Below, piece after piece: positions 1-8,904 of a stretch of DNA of 64,000 nt. Source of the DNA: Planctomycetota bacterium (GTDB lineage: Bacteria > Planctomycetota > UBA1135 > GCA-002686595). How positions within the stretch are numbered: the first letter of the stretch is position 1; the number at the start of each line of letters is the position of its first letter. Below the pieces are notes generated by a model. The model saw nothing but the letters and a program-made list of their open reading frames with translations. It was not told the DNA's origin and made no database searches. Where the stretch lies: NCBI GenBank assembly GCA_002683825.1, contig NYUD01000091.1, positions 124,001 to 188,000 on the forward strand, read 5' to 3'. The position numbers were made by a program, and so were the translations under genes.

Positions 1-799
1 CGGCCGGGCCCTTGCTCTCGAGTTCGAAGCGGCCGATGTAGGAGAGGGACGTGGCCGCCGCTGCGGATACGAGGTTGACCTCGTCGTAGAGCAGATCCCC
101 GAGGGGGCGAACGGCCTGCTTGTCGCGCAGGATGCCGAGGATGCTGGCGCACTGGACCCGCACGCCCGGTTCCTCGTCGATCAAGGCGTCGCGGCAGTTT
201 TCAGCGATCTCGTCGTCGTTCGGCATGCCGGCTTCGCCGGATCTGCCGGTCACGATGCACTGCAGGCAGAAGGCGGCGTTGTTGCGCGTCCACGGGTCGG
301 GGTGGTTGACGAGTATGTAGGCGATGCGCTCGGTGGGTGTTTCCGGATCGCCGAGCAATCCGAGGCCGGTCAGGGCGTTTTGAACCACGATGGCGTCCCG
401 ATCCGAGAGGGCGGCGAGGAGCGGGCCAAGGGCGCGGTCGTTGGCGGAGAAACCCAGGCCCAGGGCCGCGGTCTGCCGGTTGATGGGGGAGCCCTGGACG
501 AGCACATCGAGCAGCTCTTCAAAACGTTCGTTGGTGCGTTTCTGCAGGCTGCGCTCGACGGCGTGAAGCTGGCGCAACTCGCGCTCCTTTGACGCCGTCA
601 GCTTCAGCTCGTTCCACTGTCCCAGGTTCTTGGCGTACTGCGCCATGAAGAAACCGATGGACTCGGGTTTGGAATCCGGCAGGGGGACATAGGGCCGCTG
701 GCCAAGACCCGGATCCGTGGGGACATTCGCTGACTGACAGCCGGTCAGGGATGCGATGGAGAGCACGAGAGCGAGGCGGTGGGGAGTTGCGGAAAACAT
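1..799 (-). CDS. HEAT-repeat lipoprotein, 3' end outside window
   Basis: Reading the minus strand from an ATG at 799 gives 266 codons with no stop before the window edge, so the C-terminus is missing. The N-terminus is a lipoprotein signal: a basic/hydrophobic run followed by a lipobox LTGC at about residue 20. After a short linker and a charged helix come helical repeats in the style of HEAT/PBS-lyase repeats (for example the run ALSDRDAIVVQNALTGLGLL and later VRVQCASILGILRDKQAV). Such repeats usually mediate protein-protein contacts; no catalytic motif is visible. The gene is divergent from the DUF3108 gene across about 370 bp. The function is unknown. I infer an outer-membrane or periplasmic anchored scaffold. 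Confidence 0.75.
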   Translation of the reverse strand, partial: MFSATPHRLALVLSIASLTGCQSANVPTDPGLGQRPYVPLPDSKPESIGFFMAQYAKNLGQWNELKLTASKERELRQLHAVERSLQKRTNERFEELLDVLVQGSPINRQTAALGLGFSANDRALGPLLAALSDRDAIVVQNALTGLGLLGDPETPTERIAYILVNHPDPWTRNNAAFCLQCIVTGRSGEAGMPNDDEIAENCRDALIDEEPGVRVQCASILGILRDKQAVRPLGDLLYDEVNLVSAAAATSLSYIGRFELESKGPA

Positions 800-1169
800 G
801 GAGGGCTTGCCAGCTCGAAGAGGAGGGCGGATCGGACGACCCCCCGGCGCGTCGTATGCGCCGGGCGCTCGCAAGGGACGACCGAGAACTCGGAGTCTTC
901 CTGGCCCAGCGGCTTTCCCTCTCCGGTTCGCCGGGAAGGCGATTTTTGTTTCCAGTCTAGGTACGATTATTGCAACGGAGAGTCCAGGGTCCCCGTCCAG
1001 GTTATGCTGGGGGGTTGTCCTAAGTCCACGATTCCCCGGGCCGCCGGGAAAAGCTCGCCGAAACCCCTGCGAGCGGTCGATAGGAACCCCCCAGAAGGAC
1101 CCCCCCCCCGACAGTGACCTCGCCCCGCTACGGGAGTATGGGCGGGATTCAGGGAGATCTCACAACGCG
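800..1169. other. divergent intergenic region, no gene found
   Basis: This 370 bp lies between the divergent HEAT lipoprotein and DUF3108 genes. Open frames here are only 5' extensions without homology or a plausible start. A ten-C run sits around 1100-1109. It should hold the promoters of both flanking genes, but I could not pick convincing -35/-10 pairs. No tRNA or hairpin terminator was recognised. Confidence 0.5.
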
Positions 1170-2123
1170 ATGCGCATACTTTCCTTACTTCTACTCGGTC
1201 TCGCAACGCAGGGAATGCGTACCGACGACGCCGGCAGGGGCACTCTCGAGGCGGCTTCTGCACGGGGCTTCATCGTTCCCCGACCGGGGCCGGTCCTGGT
1301 CCTGCCGCGGGACGAGACGCTGGTCTACGACGCTCGGATCGAGCTGGGGCCTTTTTCGGCCAACGTGGGCACCGTGACCCAGCGTTCCAAGGTGGAGCCC
1401 TACCAGAGTTCGCTCTTGCTCAACTCCCCGGACGCGGGCGGTGAGGCCGGCGGCGAGACCGCCCATGTCAGTATCCGTGCCAAGGGCCGCTACACCTTCT
1501 ACAAGATGGATTCGCTGATCGAAACGCGCATCCTTCCCCAGGAGTGGCCCCAGGTGACCTACCGGATGGTCAGTCGCGGTACCGAGAAACGCCGTCGCGA
1601 GATCAAGCTGGGGCAACAGGAAGGCTCACCCCGGGCGAGTTATCGCAAGGACACCAGCGACGGTGCTCCGCGCGGTACCCGTATCTGGCGCGAACCGGCC
1701 TACCGCGAGATTCCCGCGGACACGGTCGACATACTCTCCTCGGTCTTCCTGGCGCGGACCTTGATCGAGGACGGTGTCGATCAGCTGAGCTTCCCCATGA
1801 TCGACAAGCTTCAAATCTGGCAGGTCACGCTGCGGCGCGGCCGAGAGCAGAAGATGAAGCTGCCCGCAGGCACCTTCGACGTCGTCGAGGTCATCATCCA
1901 ACCCACCCCGCGCCCCGGGGAGGAGATCGACGAGAAGAACAAGAAGAAATTCGAAGGACTGTTCGGCATGCGCGGAGAGGTTCACCTGTGGGTGGACGAG
2001 AAGAGCGGGGTCCCCGTGCGCATCCAGGGCGAGATTCCGGCGGGCATCGTGACCCTCGGAATCGATGTGAAGCTGAAGGGTTTCAGCGGGACGCCTTCGA
2101 GTTTTTCCAGGGTCAAGTCGTAG
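1170..2123 (+). CDS. DUF3108 domain-containing exported protein
   Basis: 317 codons from an ATG at 1170, preceded by an AGGGAG Shine-Dalgarno. The frame is open further upstream, but only this start gives a signal peptide (MRILSLLLLGLATQG). The body is mostly beta-type sequence with features of the DUF3108 family: an early VYDARIELGPFSANVG strand pair, a central DTVDILSSVFLARTL segment, and a C-terminal WVDEKSGVPVRIQGEIP strand followed by GIVTLGIDVKLKGFS. DUF3108 proteins are secreted or periplasmic beta-rich proteins of unknown biochemical role. The 3' end overlaps the convergent ygfZ gene by 11 bp. No lipobox was seen. Confidence 0.75.
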   Translation: MRILSLLLLGLATQGMRTDDAGRGTLEAASARGFIVPRPGPVLVLPRDETLVYDARIELGPFSANVGTVTQRSKVEPYQSSLLLNSPDAGGEAGGETAHVSIRAKGRYTFYKMDSLIETRILPQEWPQVTYRMVSRGTEKRRREIKLGQQEGSPRASYRKDTSDGAPRGTRIWREPAYREIPADTVDILSSVFLARTLIEDGVDQLSFPMIDKLQIWQVTLRRGREQKMKLPAGTFDVVEVIIQPTPRPGEEIDEKNKKKFEGLFGMRGEVHLWVDEKSGVPVRIQGEIPAGIVTLGIDVKLKGFSGTPSSFSRVKS

Positions 2124-3198
2124 GGGAACAACGGATCGGCCAATCGACGATCTTCCCCTTTGCGCCGGTGTTCCCCAGGCGAAAGGTCGTTCCGGGTTGC
2201 TGGTGTCTGCGCTTCACAAAGGCCAGCACCACACCCGTGTCCAGCGCGAAGGAGTACACCCACGACGTCACCATCCCCAGCTCGCGCTCCTCTCCGCGAT
2301 CCTCCAGGAGGAGCTTTGTGCCGCGGGCGACGGGCTCGTCCGAATCCACGGACAGGGCCTCGAGCCGCTTGTTGAGCCCGCCGTAGGTGTCGATCTTCGC
2401 GACGACCTCCTGTCCGATGTAGCACCCCTTTTCGAGCGAGAAGGCCTCCTCCATGCGCGCCTCCTGGGGATAGACGTTCTCGTCGACGTCGACCCCGAAG
2501 AGCGCCGCCCCGCGCTCCACGCGAAGCATGTCCCGCGCGACCAGTCCCACGGGCGTGGCCCCTGCGGCTTCCAGGGCCTGCCACAGGCCCGCCGCCTCGC
2601 TCCCCGCGTCCAGTCGGAATCCGGGGGCGCCGGCCACGGGGAGGGAGTTCACCTTCACCGCGATCGCGTTCCACGGGAGCTCGATCGTCGAGTGCGCGGG
2701 AAGGGGGCCATGGCCGGGGAAGAGCCCGGCCAGGACGGACGCTGCGCCCGGGCCGCCGATCTCCAGCGGTCGATGATCCCCGGATTCGTCCTCGAGCCGA
2801 ACGTCCTCGGCGAACAGGTAGACGTCCAGCGCCTCCAGAAGAGGCCGGGCCTGTCCCGGCGGCGTGGACAACACGATGCCCTCCTGCTCCCGGCAGAGGT
2901 CGAAATCGAAGAGCACCTTGCCCTTTGCGGACAGGAGCAGGTTGCGATTCGCCGCTCCCATCTCGAGCCCGCGCACGTCGTTGGACAGCAGCCGGTGCAA
3001 GAAATCCGGGGCCTGCGTGCCCGTGACCCGTACCCGCCCGCGGTCGGTGGCGTCGAGCAGGCAGGCGCCCTCGAGGCCGGCGCGGTATTCCGCCGGGACG
3101 TCGCCGAAGGTCAGCGGGGCGTCGAATTCGGGGGCTTCGGGGCGCTCGGCGATGCGGGCGCCACGTGCGGCGAGGTGTTCCAGGAAAGAAGTGCTCAC
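2113..3198 (-). CDS. ygfZ: YgfZ/GcvT-family folate-binding protein
   Basis: 361 codons from a GTG at 3198. YgfZ proteins are folate-dependent paralogues of the glycine-cleavage T-protein that help maintain or repair Fe-S cluster enzymes. The family signature is the conserved cysteine motif near the C-terminal third, seen here as KGCYIGQEVVAKIDTYGG. The N-terminal half has the aminomethyltransferase-like fold (VRVTGTQAPDFLHRLLSNDV), and RDMLRVERGAALFGVDVDENVYP marks the folate-binding barrel. The length is normal for the family. It is convergent with DUF3108 and divergent from the sigma factor gene at 3271. The longer open frame upstream (to 4500) is GC-driven and overlaps the sigma/anti-sigma genes, so I rejected it. 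Confidence 0.88.
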   Translation of the reverse strand: MSTSFLEHLAARGARIAERPEAPEFDAPLTFGDVPAEYRAGLEGACLLDATDRGRVRVTGTQAPDFLHRLLSNDVRGLEMGAANRNLLLSAKGKVLFDFDLCREQEGIVLSTPPGQARPLLEALDVYLFAEDVRLEDESGDHRPLEIGGPGAASVLAGLFPGHGPLPAHSTIELPWNAIAVKVNSLPVAGAPGFRLDAGSEAAGLWQALEAAGATPVGLVARDMLRVERGAALFGVDVDENVYPQEARMEEAFSLEKGCYIGQEVVAKIDTYGGLNKRLEALSVDSDEPVARGTKLLLEDRGEERELGMVTSWVYSFALDTGVVLAFVKRRHQQPGTTFRLGNTGAKGKIVDWPIRCSPTT

Positions 3199-3270
3199 GG
3201 AATCGGAATCATAAGGGGGAGTCGGAGAGGGGAGTTTCACGTTTCCCCTCCCCGCGCGTCTCCGGTAGGA

Positions 3271-3858
3271 ATGTATGCAGGCTACGGAAAGCTCCTGGGA
3301 GCGGATCTCTTGGATGATCGCGAACTCATAGCCCGCTTTCTCGCGGGAGAGCGGGATTGTTTCGGGCTTCTCGTACGTCGCCACGCATCGCCCCTGTGGG
3401 CCACCCTGAAGAGGAACGTGGGCGATCCCGAGGAGGCCCGGGACGTCTTTCAGGAGACCTGGCTGCGGGCCTTCGAGCGGATTTCGTCCCTGCGGGACGC
3501 CACGCGGCTGCGTTCCTGGCTGCTCTCGATCGCCCTGAACCTGGTCCGCCAGGGGCAACGGCGCTCGCCCGTGCGTATCCGGCCGATCGCAGGTTGGACC
3601 GAGGTGGAGCCGTTCCACGAGGAGGACGCCTCCCGGACCCTCGAGGCGCAGGACGAGCTGGCCTTCCTGCGCCGCCGTATCGAACGGCTGCCGCCCCGCC
3701 AGCGAGAGGTGCTCGACCTGCGTATGAACCATGGTCTGAGTCACGCCGAGGTGGCGGCCATGCTCGAGATCAGCGAGGAGAGCTCGCGCGCGAACTACTA
3801 TCAGGCCCTCCGCCGGTTGCGGGCGGAGTTCGAGGCTCAGGAAGGAGACCCGCGATGA
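3271..3858 (+). CDS. ECF sigma-70 family RNA polymerase sigma factor
   Basis: 195 codons from an ATG at 3271. Region 2 is visible (LIARFLAGERDCFGLLVRRH, then DPEEARDVFQETWLRAFERI) and so is region 4 (ERLPPRQREVLDLRMNHGLS followed by HAEVAAMLEISEESSRANYY), with no sigma-1.1 or region 3, which defines an ECF-type factor. It directs RNA polymerase to a small alternative regulon. Its stop codon overlaps the ATG of a zinc-binding anti-sigma gene, so the pair is translationally coupled. The caa3 oxidase operon starts about 1 kb downstream and could be a target, but that is inference. Confidence 0.88.
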   Translation: MYAGYGKLLGADLLDDRELIARFLAGERDCFGLLVRRHASPLWATLKRNVGDPEEARDVFQETWLRAFERISSLRDATRLRSWLLSIALNLVRQGQRRSPVRIRPIAGWTEVEPFHEEDASRTLEAQDELAFLRRRIERLPPRQREVLDLRMNHGLSHAEVAAMLEISEESSRANYYQALRRLRAEFEAQEGDPR

Positions 3859-4328
3859 AAGATCCCGACCGTACCCCCCCCGAGTCCGGCTGCGAGCGCG
3901 TGCGCGGCCGACTCGAGGAGCTTCTCGACGGGGGGCTCGATCCGCTCGAAGAGGCTCGCGATCAGGGGCACCTCGAGGCCTGTTGCGACTGCCGGCGAGA
4001 GCGGGAGTCGTGGGAGAGCTTCCTCGGCCTCGTGCGCCGGGCGGAAGTGCCCGGCGCGAGTGCGGCCGGCGAGGTTGGCCGGATGCAGCGTCGGCTGGAC
4101 GAGGGGCTGGATCGGCGGTTCGCGCTGGAGGACCGCGCCCGCCGGAGGGTCTTCTGGTCGTCGGTCGCGACGGCCGCCGCCGCACTCCTGGTGCTCGTGG
4201 GTGTGCTTTGGTGGGCCGAGGGGTCGAGGGAGCTCTCCGGTGCACGGGAGCTTTCCCGCCTCGAAATCTCCCTGCCGCCCTGGGGAGAGCTCTTCTCGCA
4301 GATCGGGTCCCTCGGGAGGCAGCGTTGA
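3855..4328 (+). CDS. Membrane-anchored zinc-finger (ZAS) anti-sigma factor
   Basis: 157 codons, with the ATG overlapping the sigma-factor stop (ATGA) and a GGAG Shine-Dalgarno just upstream. Residues about 40-50 contain an H-x3-C-x2-C motif (HLEACCDC), the zinc-binding anti-sigma signature. A single membrane segment at about residues 100-117 (ATAAAALLVLVGVLWWA) is followed by a roughly 35-residue extracytoplasmic tail. This topology suits signal-induced release of the sigma factor encoded just upstream. It is followed with a 4-bp overlap by a small membrane protein. The inducing signal is unknown; zinc anti-sigmas often respond to thiol oxidation. Confidence 0.85.
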   Translation: MKDPDRTPPESGCERVRGRLEELLDGGLDPLEEARDQGHLEACCDCRRERESWESFLGLVRRAEVPGASAAGEVGRMQRRLDEGLDRRFALEDRARRRVFWSSVATAAAALLVLVGVLWWAEGSRELSGARELSRLEISLPPWGELFSQIGSLGRQR

Positions 4329-4717
4329 AGAAAACCCTGTTGCGCTTCGCAGGCTCCCTGGCTCCGTCCGCGATGGCGGGGGGAGCCTTCCTCATGGCCG
4401 TCGGCCGCGGGTCCGATCCGAGCCTGTCACGTCTGTGGCTCATCCTCCTGGGTGGTCTCCTCGGTGTGGCGATTTGCGGGATGATTCGACTCTTCGCCAT
4501 CGCGCCCTGGGGCTATCCCTGGGCCGGGCTATTTTGCGGCCTCGTCCCGCCCGGGCTCCTGTTTGACTTGAATTCAGGTGCCGAGGATCGTGGTGGTCTC
4601 CTGGTCGCTTGCGCCCTCGTCGGGTTCCTCCTGGGCTTGATCGAGTGGGCGCGGGTGCGTGGGCTCGGGCGGGAGGGAGCGACAGTGGAGCCGGATTCGG
4701 GCTTGCGGGAGCCCTGA
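4325..4717 (+). CDS. Small integral membrane protein in the sigma/anti-sigma operon
   Basis: 130 codons from a TTG at 4325 that overlaps the anti-sigma stop (TTGA), the same coupling style as the two genes before it. I see about four hydrophobic segments: SAMAGGAFLMAVG, LWLILLGGLLGVAICGMI, WAGLFCGLVPPGLLF and GLLVACALVGFLLGLIEWA. I do not recognise the family and no catalytic motif is visible. The tight coupling suggests it serves the same regulatory system, perhaps as a sensor or accessory for the anti-sigma factor. This is inference from context only. The TTG start is chosen because of the overlap geometry. Confidence 0.6.
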   Translation: MKKTLLRFAGSLAPSAMAGGAFLMAVGRGSDPSLSRLWLILLGGLLGVAICGMIRLFAIAPWGYPWAGLFCGLVPPGLLFDLNSGAEDRGGLLVACALVGFLLGLIEWARVRGLGREGATVEPDSGLREP

Positions 4718-4881
4718 AGAATTCGGGACAAACAGGCGGGCGATCCCCGCGTCCCCTTGACTTGACCGGGGGTTTCGCAAAACTGGCGGCGGTTTTCTGC
4801 ACCGCCTGGCTTGTCCCGGACATCTAGGTGGCGTGGAAGGCTGGATCCCTGCCCGTTCCCAAGGCCCTTCCACTGAGCAAC

Positions 4882-6258
4882 ATGAACGCGACGAGTCGCC
4901 GTTCCATGGTGGTCCTCCTGGCGACGACCGCCCTCGTCACACCCCTGTCCTGCAAGCTTGAACCGCGCGTGCCCGAGCTGGTCTACTCGCCGAACTCCGC
5001 CGAGATCGAAAAGAACGACGATCTGGCGCAGGACGAGGCGGCACAGGCCCAGCTCGAAGGATTGCTGCAGTTCCTCTTCGGGACGCCGCAGGCTCCCTCC
5101 TACCTCTCCCTCCAGGGTTGGGGGGACGATGAGTTCTATCCCGACGACTGGGGCTACGATTTCGTCGCCACGGACGACGACTGGTGGGACAGGTTGGTCG
5201 ACAGCAACCGGCGCGCCTACGCCCGCCAGATCGAGGCGATCAAGGAAGGCGACTTCGATGCGGTCACCGAGTCGTACGAGGCGCCGGGGGTCTGGGATGC
5301 CTGGCTCGACGCCCTGGCGAACAAGCCGGACGATCCCGACGCCGAGTTCGACGAGGGCGGCTCCTGGCGCGATTACGCGGTTTCGATCTTCGAGAACTAC
5401 TACCCGACGCTCAGGGACTCCGCCGAGCTGTATCGCACCCAGTGTTTCCACTGCCACGGAGCCGAAGGGGGGGGGAACGGTTCGACGGCGGAATTCCTGA
5501 ACCCCAGGCCTCGGGACTACCGCCACGGCACGTTCAAGTGGACCGCCCTGCGCGACAAGTCGCGCCCGCGCCACGAGGATCTCTTCCGCATCCTGGCCGA
5601 GGGGATACGAACGACGGCGATGCCGAACTTCCGGCGCCTCACGGACGCGCAGATTCACGGTCTGGTCGACTATGTTCGTTTTCTGGCGGTGCGCGGCGAG
5701 ACCGAACGGCTCCTGATCAGCGACTTCAACGAGGACGAGAGACTCTCGACGCAGATGGTCGAGGAAAACTACCAGCTGGTCATCGACAGGTGGCATAAAG
5801 CCGCGGATCTCGTCATCACCTACGACGGCGAGGTCCCGCGCGCCACGCCCGAGAGAATCGAACACGGCCGCTACCTCTTCACGACGCCGGGCGAGGAGGG
5901 CGGAGCGAACTGCGTCGCCTGCCACGGCACCACCGGTCTGGGCGATGGGCCTTCGGTCAACGATCCCGACAATTCGGTCGACGACTGGGGCAATCCGATC
6001 AAGCCGCGAAACCTGCAGTCCGGCACCTTCCGCTTCGGACGGCGTCCGATCGACCTCTTCCGGCGCATCTACGTGGGCATCAACGGCACGCCGATGCCCG
6101 AGCACATCGGCCAACAGATCACCGACTCCGACGGAACCGTGCGTCCCCTCAACGAGGAGGACGTCTGGGACATGGCGTTCTTCGTGCGTTCGTTGTCGAC
6201 CGAGCCCATGGAGTCCGCGGGGACGTCGGGGCCTGATCGCGAGCACTCGGATCACTAG
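4882..6258 (+). CDS. Dihaem c-type cytochrome of the caa3 oxidase operon
   Basis: 458 codons from an ATG at 4882; a GTG at 4828 is also in frame but would precede the signal peptide with 18 odd residues. The N-terminus is an export signal ending ALVTPLSCKLEP, a weak lipobox that may anchor the protein by lipid. Two class-I haem c sites are visible: CFHCH near residue 188 and CVACH near residue 344. Candidate axial methionines lie in TTAMPNF and GTPMPEH. Residues 20-180 are acidic and rich in Trp/Tyr, with no recognised domain. It lies 15 bp upstream of coxB and probably donates electrons to the CuA centre. Confidence 0.85.
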   Translation: MNATSRRSMVVLLATTALVTPLSCKLEPRVPELVYSPNSAEIEKNDDLAQDEAAQAQLEGLLQFLFGTPQAPSYLSLQGWGDDEFYPDDWGYDFVATDDDWWDRLVDSNRRAYARQIEAIKEGDFDAVTESYEAPGVWDAWLDALANKPDDPDAEFDEGGSWRDYAVSIFENYYPTLRDSAELYRTQCFHCHGAEGGGNGSTAEFLNPRPRDYRHGTFKWTALRDKSRPRHEDLFRILAEGIRTTAMPNFRRLTDAQIHGLVDYVRFLAVRGETERLLISDFNEDERLSTQMVEENYQLVIDRWHKAADLVITYDGEVPRATPERIEHGRYLFTTPGEEGGANCVACHGTTGLGDGPSVNDPDNSVDDWGNPIKPRNLQSGTFRFGRRPIDLFRRIYVGINGTPMPEHIGQQITDSDGTVRPLNEEDVWDMAFFVRSLSTEPMESAGTSGPDREHSDH

Positions 6259-6273
6259 GAGCAAGACGACCCC

Positions 6274-7053
6274 ATGAAGTTCAATCTCTTTCGTGTCTTC
6301 GTGGTGCTGCTCTTTCTTGCAGTGCCCGTTCTGGGAGTCTGGACATTCGTCGATGCCGAGCGCTGGAAAATGTGGTTCCCCGAGGGGGTCACCACCTACG
6401 CCGGCGAGATCGACTTTCTGTTCGACATCATCCTGTGGATGGTTGCGATCACCTTCGTCGGAACCGAGTTCCTCCTGGTCTGGGCCATCTGGCGGTTTTC
6501 GAAGAAGGAGGATGGCAAGGTTACCTACACCCACGGCAACCATACGCTCGAGGTCGTCTGGAGTGCGGTCCCCGCGCTCCTCTTGATCTTCATCGCCTTC
6601 TCGCAGATGGGTGCCTGGAGCACCATCAAGATGAACTTCCCCGACGAGGGGCCCTACACGGTCGACGCACCCATGATGGAGGTCATCGCGGGCCAATTCG
6701 ATTGGTGGGTGCGCTATCCCGATGAAGAGGGCAACTTCAGGGGCGAAGACGTGATCGATGTGCCCTTCGACATCCACGTTCCGGTGAACACGAAGGTCGT
6801 GTTCCGGTTGAAGAGCCGGGACGTCCTGCACAGCTTCTTCGTACCGAAGTTCCGGTTGAAGCAGGACGCCGTCCCGGGCATGAGCATTCCCGTCTGGTTC
6901 GAGGCCACCGAGACCGGATCCTACGATCTGATCTGCGCCGAACTCTGCGGCTGGGGCCACTACAAGATGGCCGGCCGGGTTCATGTTCTCGAGGAACAGG
7001 AGTACGAGGACTGGCTCTCCCAGAAGCGCTCCGAGCTTTACGCCAACGACTGA
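6274..7053 (+). CDS. coxB: Cytochrome c oxidase subunit II (CuA)
   Basis: 259 codons. Two N-terminal membrane helices (residues about 8-25 and 50-72) are followed by a periplasmic cupredoxin domain. The binuclear CuA site is complete: a histidine in VLHSFFVPKFRLKQ and the C-terminal CAELCGWGHYKM, which supplies both cysteines, the second histidine and the methionine. VIAGQFDWWVRYP is the conserved aromatic patch through which electrons pass from cytochrome c. Unlike caa3 subunits with a fused haem c domain, this one stops shortly after the CuA domain; the haem protein is the separate gene just upstream. It receives electrons and passes them to haem a in subunit I. Confidence 0.95.
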   Translation: MKFNLFRVFVVLLFLAVPVLGVWTFVDAERWKMWFPEGVTTYAGEIDFLFDIILWMVAITFVGTEFLLVWAIWRFSKKEDGKVTYTHGNHTLEVVWSAVPALLLIFIAFSQMGAWSTIKMNFPDEGPYTVDAPMMEVIAGQFDWWVRYPDEEGNFRGEDVIDVPFDIHVPVNTKVVFRLKSRDVLHSFFVPKFRLKQDAVPGMSIPVWFEATETGSYDLICAELCGWGHYKMAGRVHVLEEQEYEDWLSQKRSELYAND

Positions 7054-7062
7054 TCGCAAACC

Positions 7063-8898
7063 ATGAGCTCACACGCACCCGCAACACCGCTCGGAATCGA
7101 CCCTGCCGGGACCGTGCATTCCTCGCACGAGCACCACGAGCTGGGTTTCTGGCGCCGCTACATCTTCTCCACCGACCACAAGGTCATCGGTCTGCAGTTC
7201 CTCTTCACCGGATTGGTGATGCTGCTCTTCGGCGGGCTCATGGCCATGGCGATCCGCTGGCAGCTGGCCTATCCGTGGACCGAGATGCCTCTGGTCGGCA
7301 AGATCCTCTTCCCCGAAACGGGGGGGGTGGCGACGCCGGAGGGCTACACGATGCTCTTCACGATGCACGGGACGTTGATGATCTTCTTCGTCATCATCCC
7401 GCTCCTGACGGGCACCTTCGGCAACTTCCTGATCCCGTTGATGCTCGGCGCGCCGGACATGGCTTTCCCGCGCCTCAACATGATCGGGTACTGGTTTTGG
7501 TGGCCCGGTATCGTGCTGATCCTCTTGTCCTTCGGAGCGGAGGGTGGCGGCCCCGCGGCGGGGTGGACGTCCTATCCACCGTTGTCGACGATCGAGACGG
7601 CGGCCCCGGGAAGTCTCCAGGGACAGAACTTGTGGCTCCTGTCCCTGACCTTCGTCGGTGTGTCTTCGATGATGGGGGCGATCAACTACGTGACGACCAT
7701 CGTCAAGATGCGAGCCCCGGGCATGACGTACTTCCGCATGCCGCTCTCGATCTGGGGCCTCTTTATTTCGGCGCTCTTGCAGCTGTTTGCCCTACCCGTT
7801 CTGACCGCGGCGGGCTTCATGCAGCTGTTCGACCGGGTTCTTGACACCGGTTTCTTCACGCCGACGAACACGACGATCAACGGTCTTACGCCTGAGGCCG
7901 GCGAGCTGGCCGCGGGCGGACACCCGCTCCTGTGGCAGCACCTGTTCTGGTTCTACAGCCACCCGGCCGTCTACATCATGGTGTTGCCGGCCATGGGCTT
8001 CGCGTCCGACATCCTTTCCGTGAACGCGAGAAAGCCGATTTTCGGCTACAAGCCCATGGCGTACTCGATGGCGGGCATCGCCGGGCTGGGGTTCATCGTG
8101 TGGGGCCACCACATGTTCATGTCGGGCATGAATCCTGCCGTGGGGCTGGTTTTCATGACCGCAACGGTCCTGATCGCCATGCCCTCGGCGGTGAAGGTCT
8201 TCAACTGGCTGGGGACGCTGTGGGGTTCGAGCATTCGCCTGAACACCTCGATGCTCTTTGCGCTGGCCTTCGTCTCGATGTTCATCATCGGCGGACTCTC
8301 GGGCATCTGGATGGCCTGCACCGCGGTCGACATCTACATCCACGACACCTACATCATCGTCGCGCACTTCCACTACGTCGTGTTTGCCGGCTCGGTTCTG
8401 GCCATCTTCGGCGCTCTCTATCACTGGTTTCCGAAGATGTTCGGCCGGATGATGAACGAGACGCTCGGCAAGATTCACTTCGTGGGGACGTTCATCTTCA
8501 CCAACGGCGTTTTCTACATGATGCACCAGCTCGGTATCGCCGGTCTGATGCGTCGTACCGCCGACCCGTACGCCTACGAAACCTTTGCGCACATGCAGCC
8601 GATGAACCAGTTCATCAGCATCTGCGCTTTCTGCCTGCTCTTCTGGCAGGTGTTCTTCGTCATCAACTTCTTCGGAAGCATGTTCCTCGGCAAGCGCGTC
8701 GGGCGCAACCCGTGGAAGGCCTGTAGCCTCGAGTGGGTGGCACCCTCTCCGCCGGGGCATGGCAACTTCGACAGAGAACTGGCTGTCCATCACGGGCCCT
8801 ACGAGTACGGCGTGCCAGGTCAACGCGAGGACTACTGCCCGCAGACCGTCGAGATCGACGCTGCCCCCACCCCCGTCGAGGAACCGGTGCTCGCCTAG
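7063..8898 (+). CDS. coxA: Cytochrome c oxidase subunit I, A2-type
   Basis: 611 codons and twelve or more membrane helices. It is the proton-pumping haem-copper subunit that reduces oxygen to water. Haem and CuB ligands are visible: MHGTLMIFF, WFYSHPAVYIMVLPAMG with the His/Tyr pair, the adjacent histidines in WGHHMFMSGMNP, and HDTYIIVAHFHYVVFAG. The YSHPAVY form, with Tyr-Ser replacing the usual Gly and no Glu before the Val, is the hallmark of A2-type oxidases such as caa3. It starts 9 bp after coxB. The C-terminal roughly 70 residues form a hydrophilic tail. Confidence in identity is very high. Confidence 0.97.
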   Translation: MSSHAPATPLGIDPAGTVHSSHEHHELGFWRRYIFSTDHKVIGLQFLFTGLVMLLFGGLMAMAIRWQLAYPWTEMPLVGKILFPETGGVATPEGYTMLFTMHGTLMIFFVIIPLLTGTFGNFLIPLMLGAPDMAFPRLNMIGYWFWWPGIVLILLSFGAEGGGPAAGWTSYPPLSTIETAAPGSLQGQNLWLLSLTFVGVSSMMGAINYVTTIVKMRAPGMTYFRMPLSIWGLFISALLQLFALPVLTAAGFMQLFDRVLDTGFFTPTNTTINGLTPEAGELAAGGHPLLWQHLFWFYSHPAVYIMVLPAMGFASDILSVNARKPIFGYKPMAYSMAGIAGLGFIVWGHHMFMSGMNPAVGLVFMTATVLIAMPSAVKVFNWLGTLWGSSIRLNTSMLFALAFVSMFIIGGLSGIWMACTAVDIYIHDTYIIVAHFHYVVFAGSVLAIFGALYHWFPKMFGRMMNETLGKIHFVGTFIFTNGVFYMMHQLGIAGLMRRTADPYAYETFAHMQPMNQFISICAFCLLFWQVFFVINFFGSMFLGKRVGRNPWKACSLEWVAPSPPGHGNFDRELAVHHGPYEYGVPGQREDYCPQTVEIDAAPTPVEEPVLA

Positions 8899-8904
8899 GC
8901 CTTC

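Noticed and set aside
1100-1109. C10 homopolymer, and a similar G10 run near 60940
   Set aside because: Both lie in non-coding DNA; no gene frame depends on them, so phase variation is unsupported.
3199-4500. N-terminal extension of ygfZ
   Set aside because: It is antisense to the sigma/anti-sigma operon, and the YgfZ fold begins at the GTG at 3198.
4513-7059. 848-codon minus-strand frame
   Set aside because: It is antisense to the haem protein and coxB; no recognisable product.
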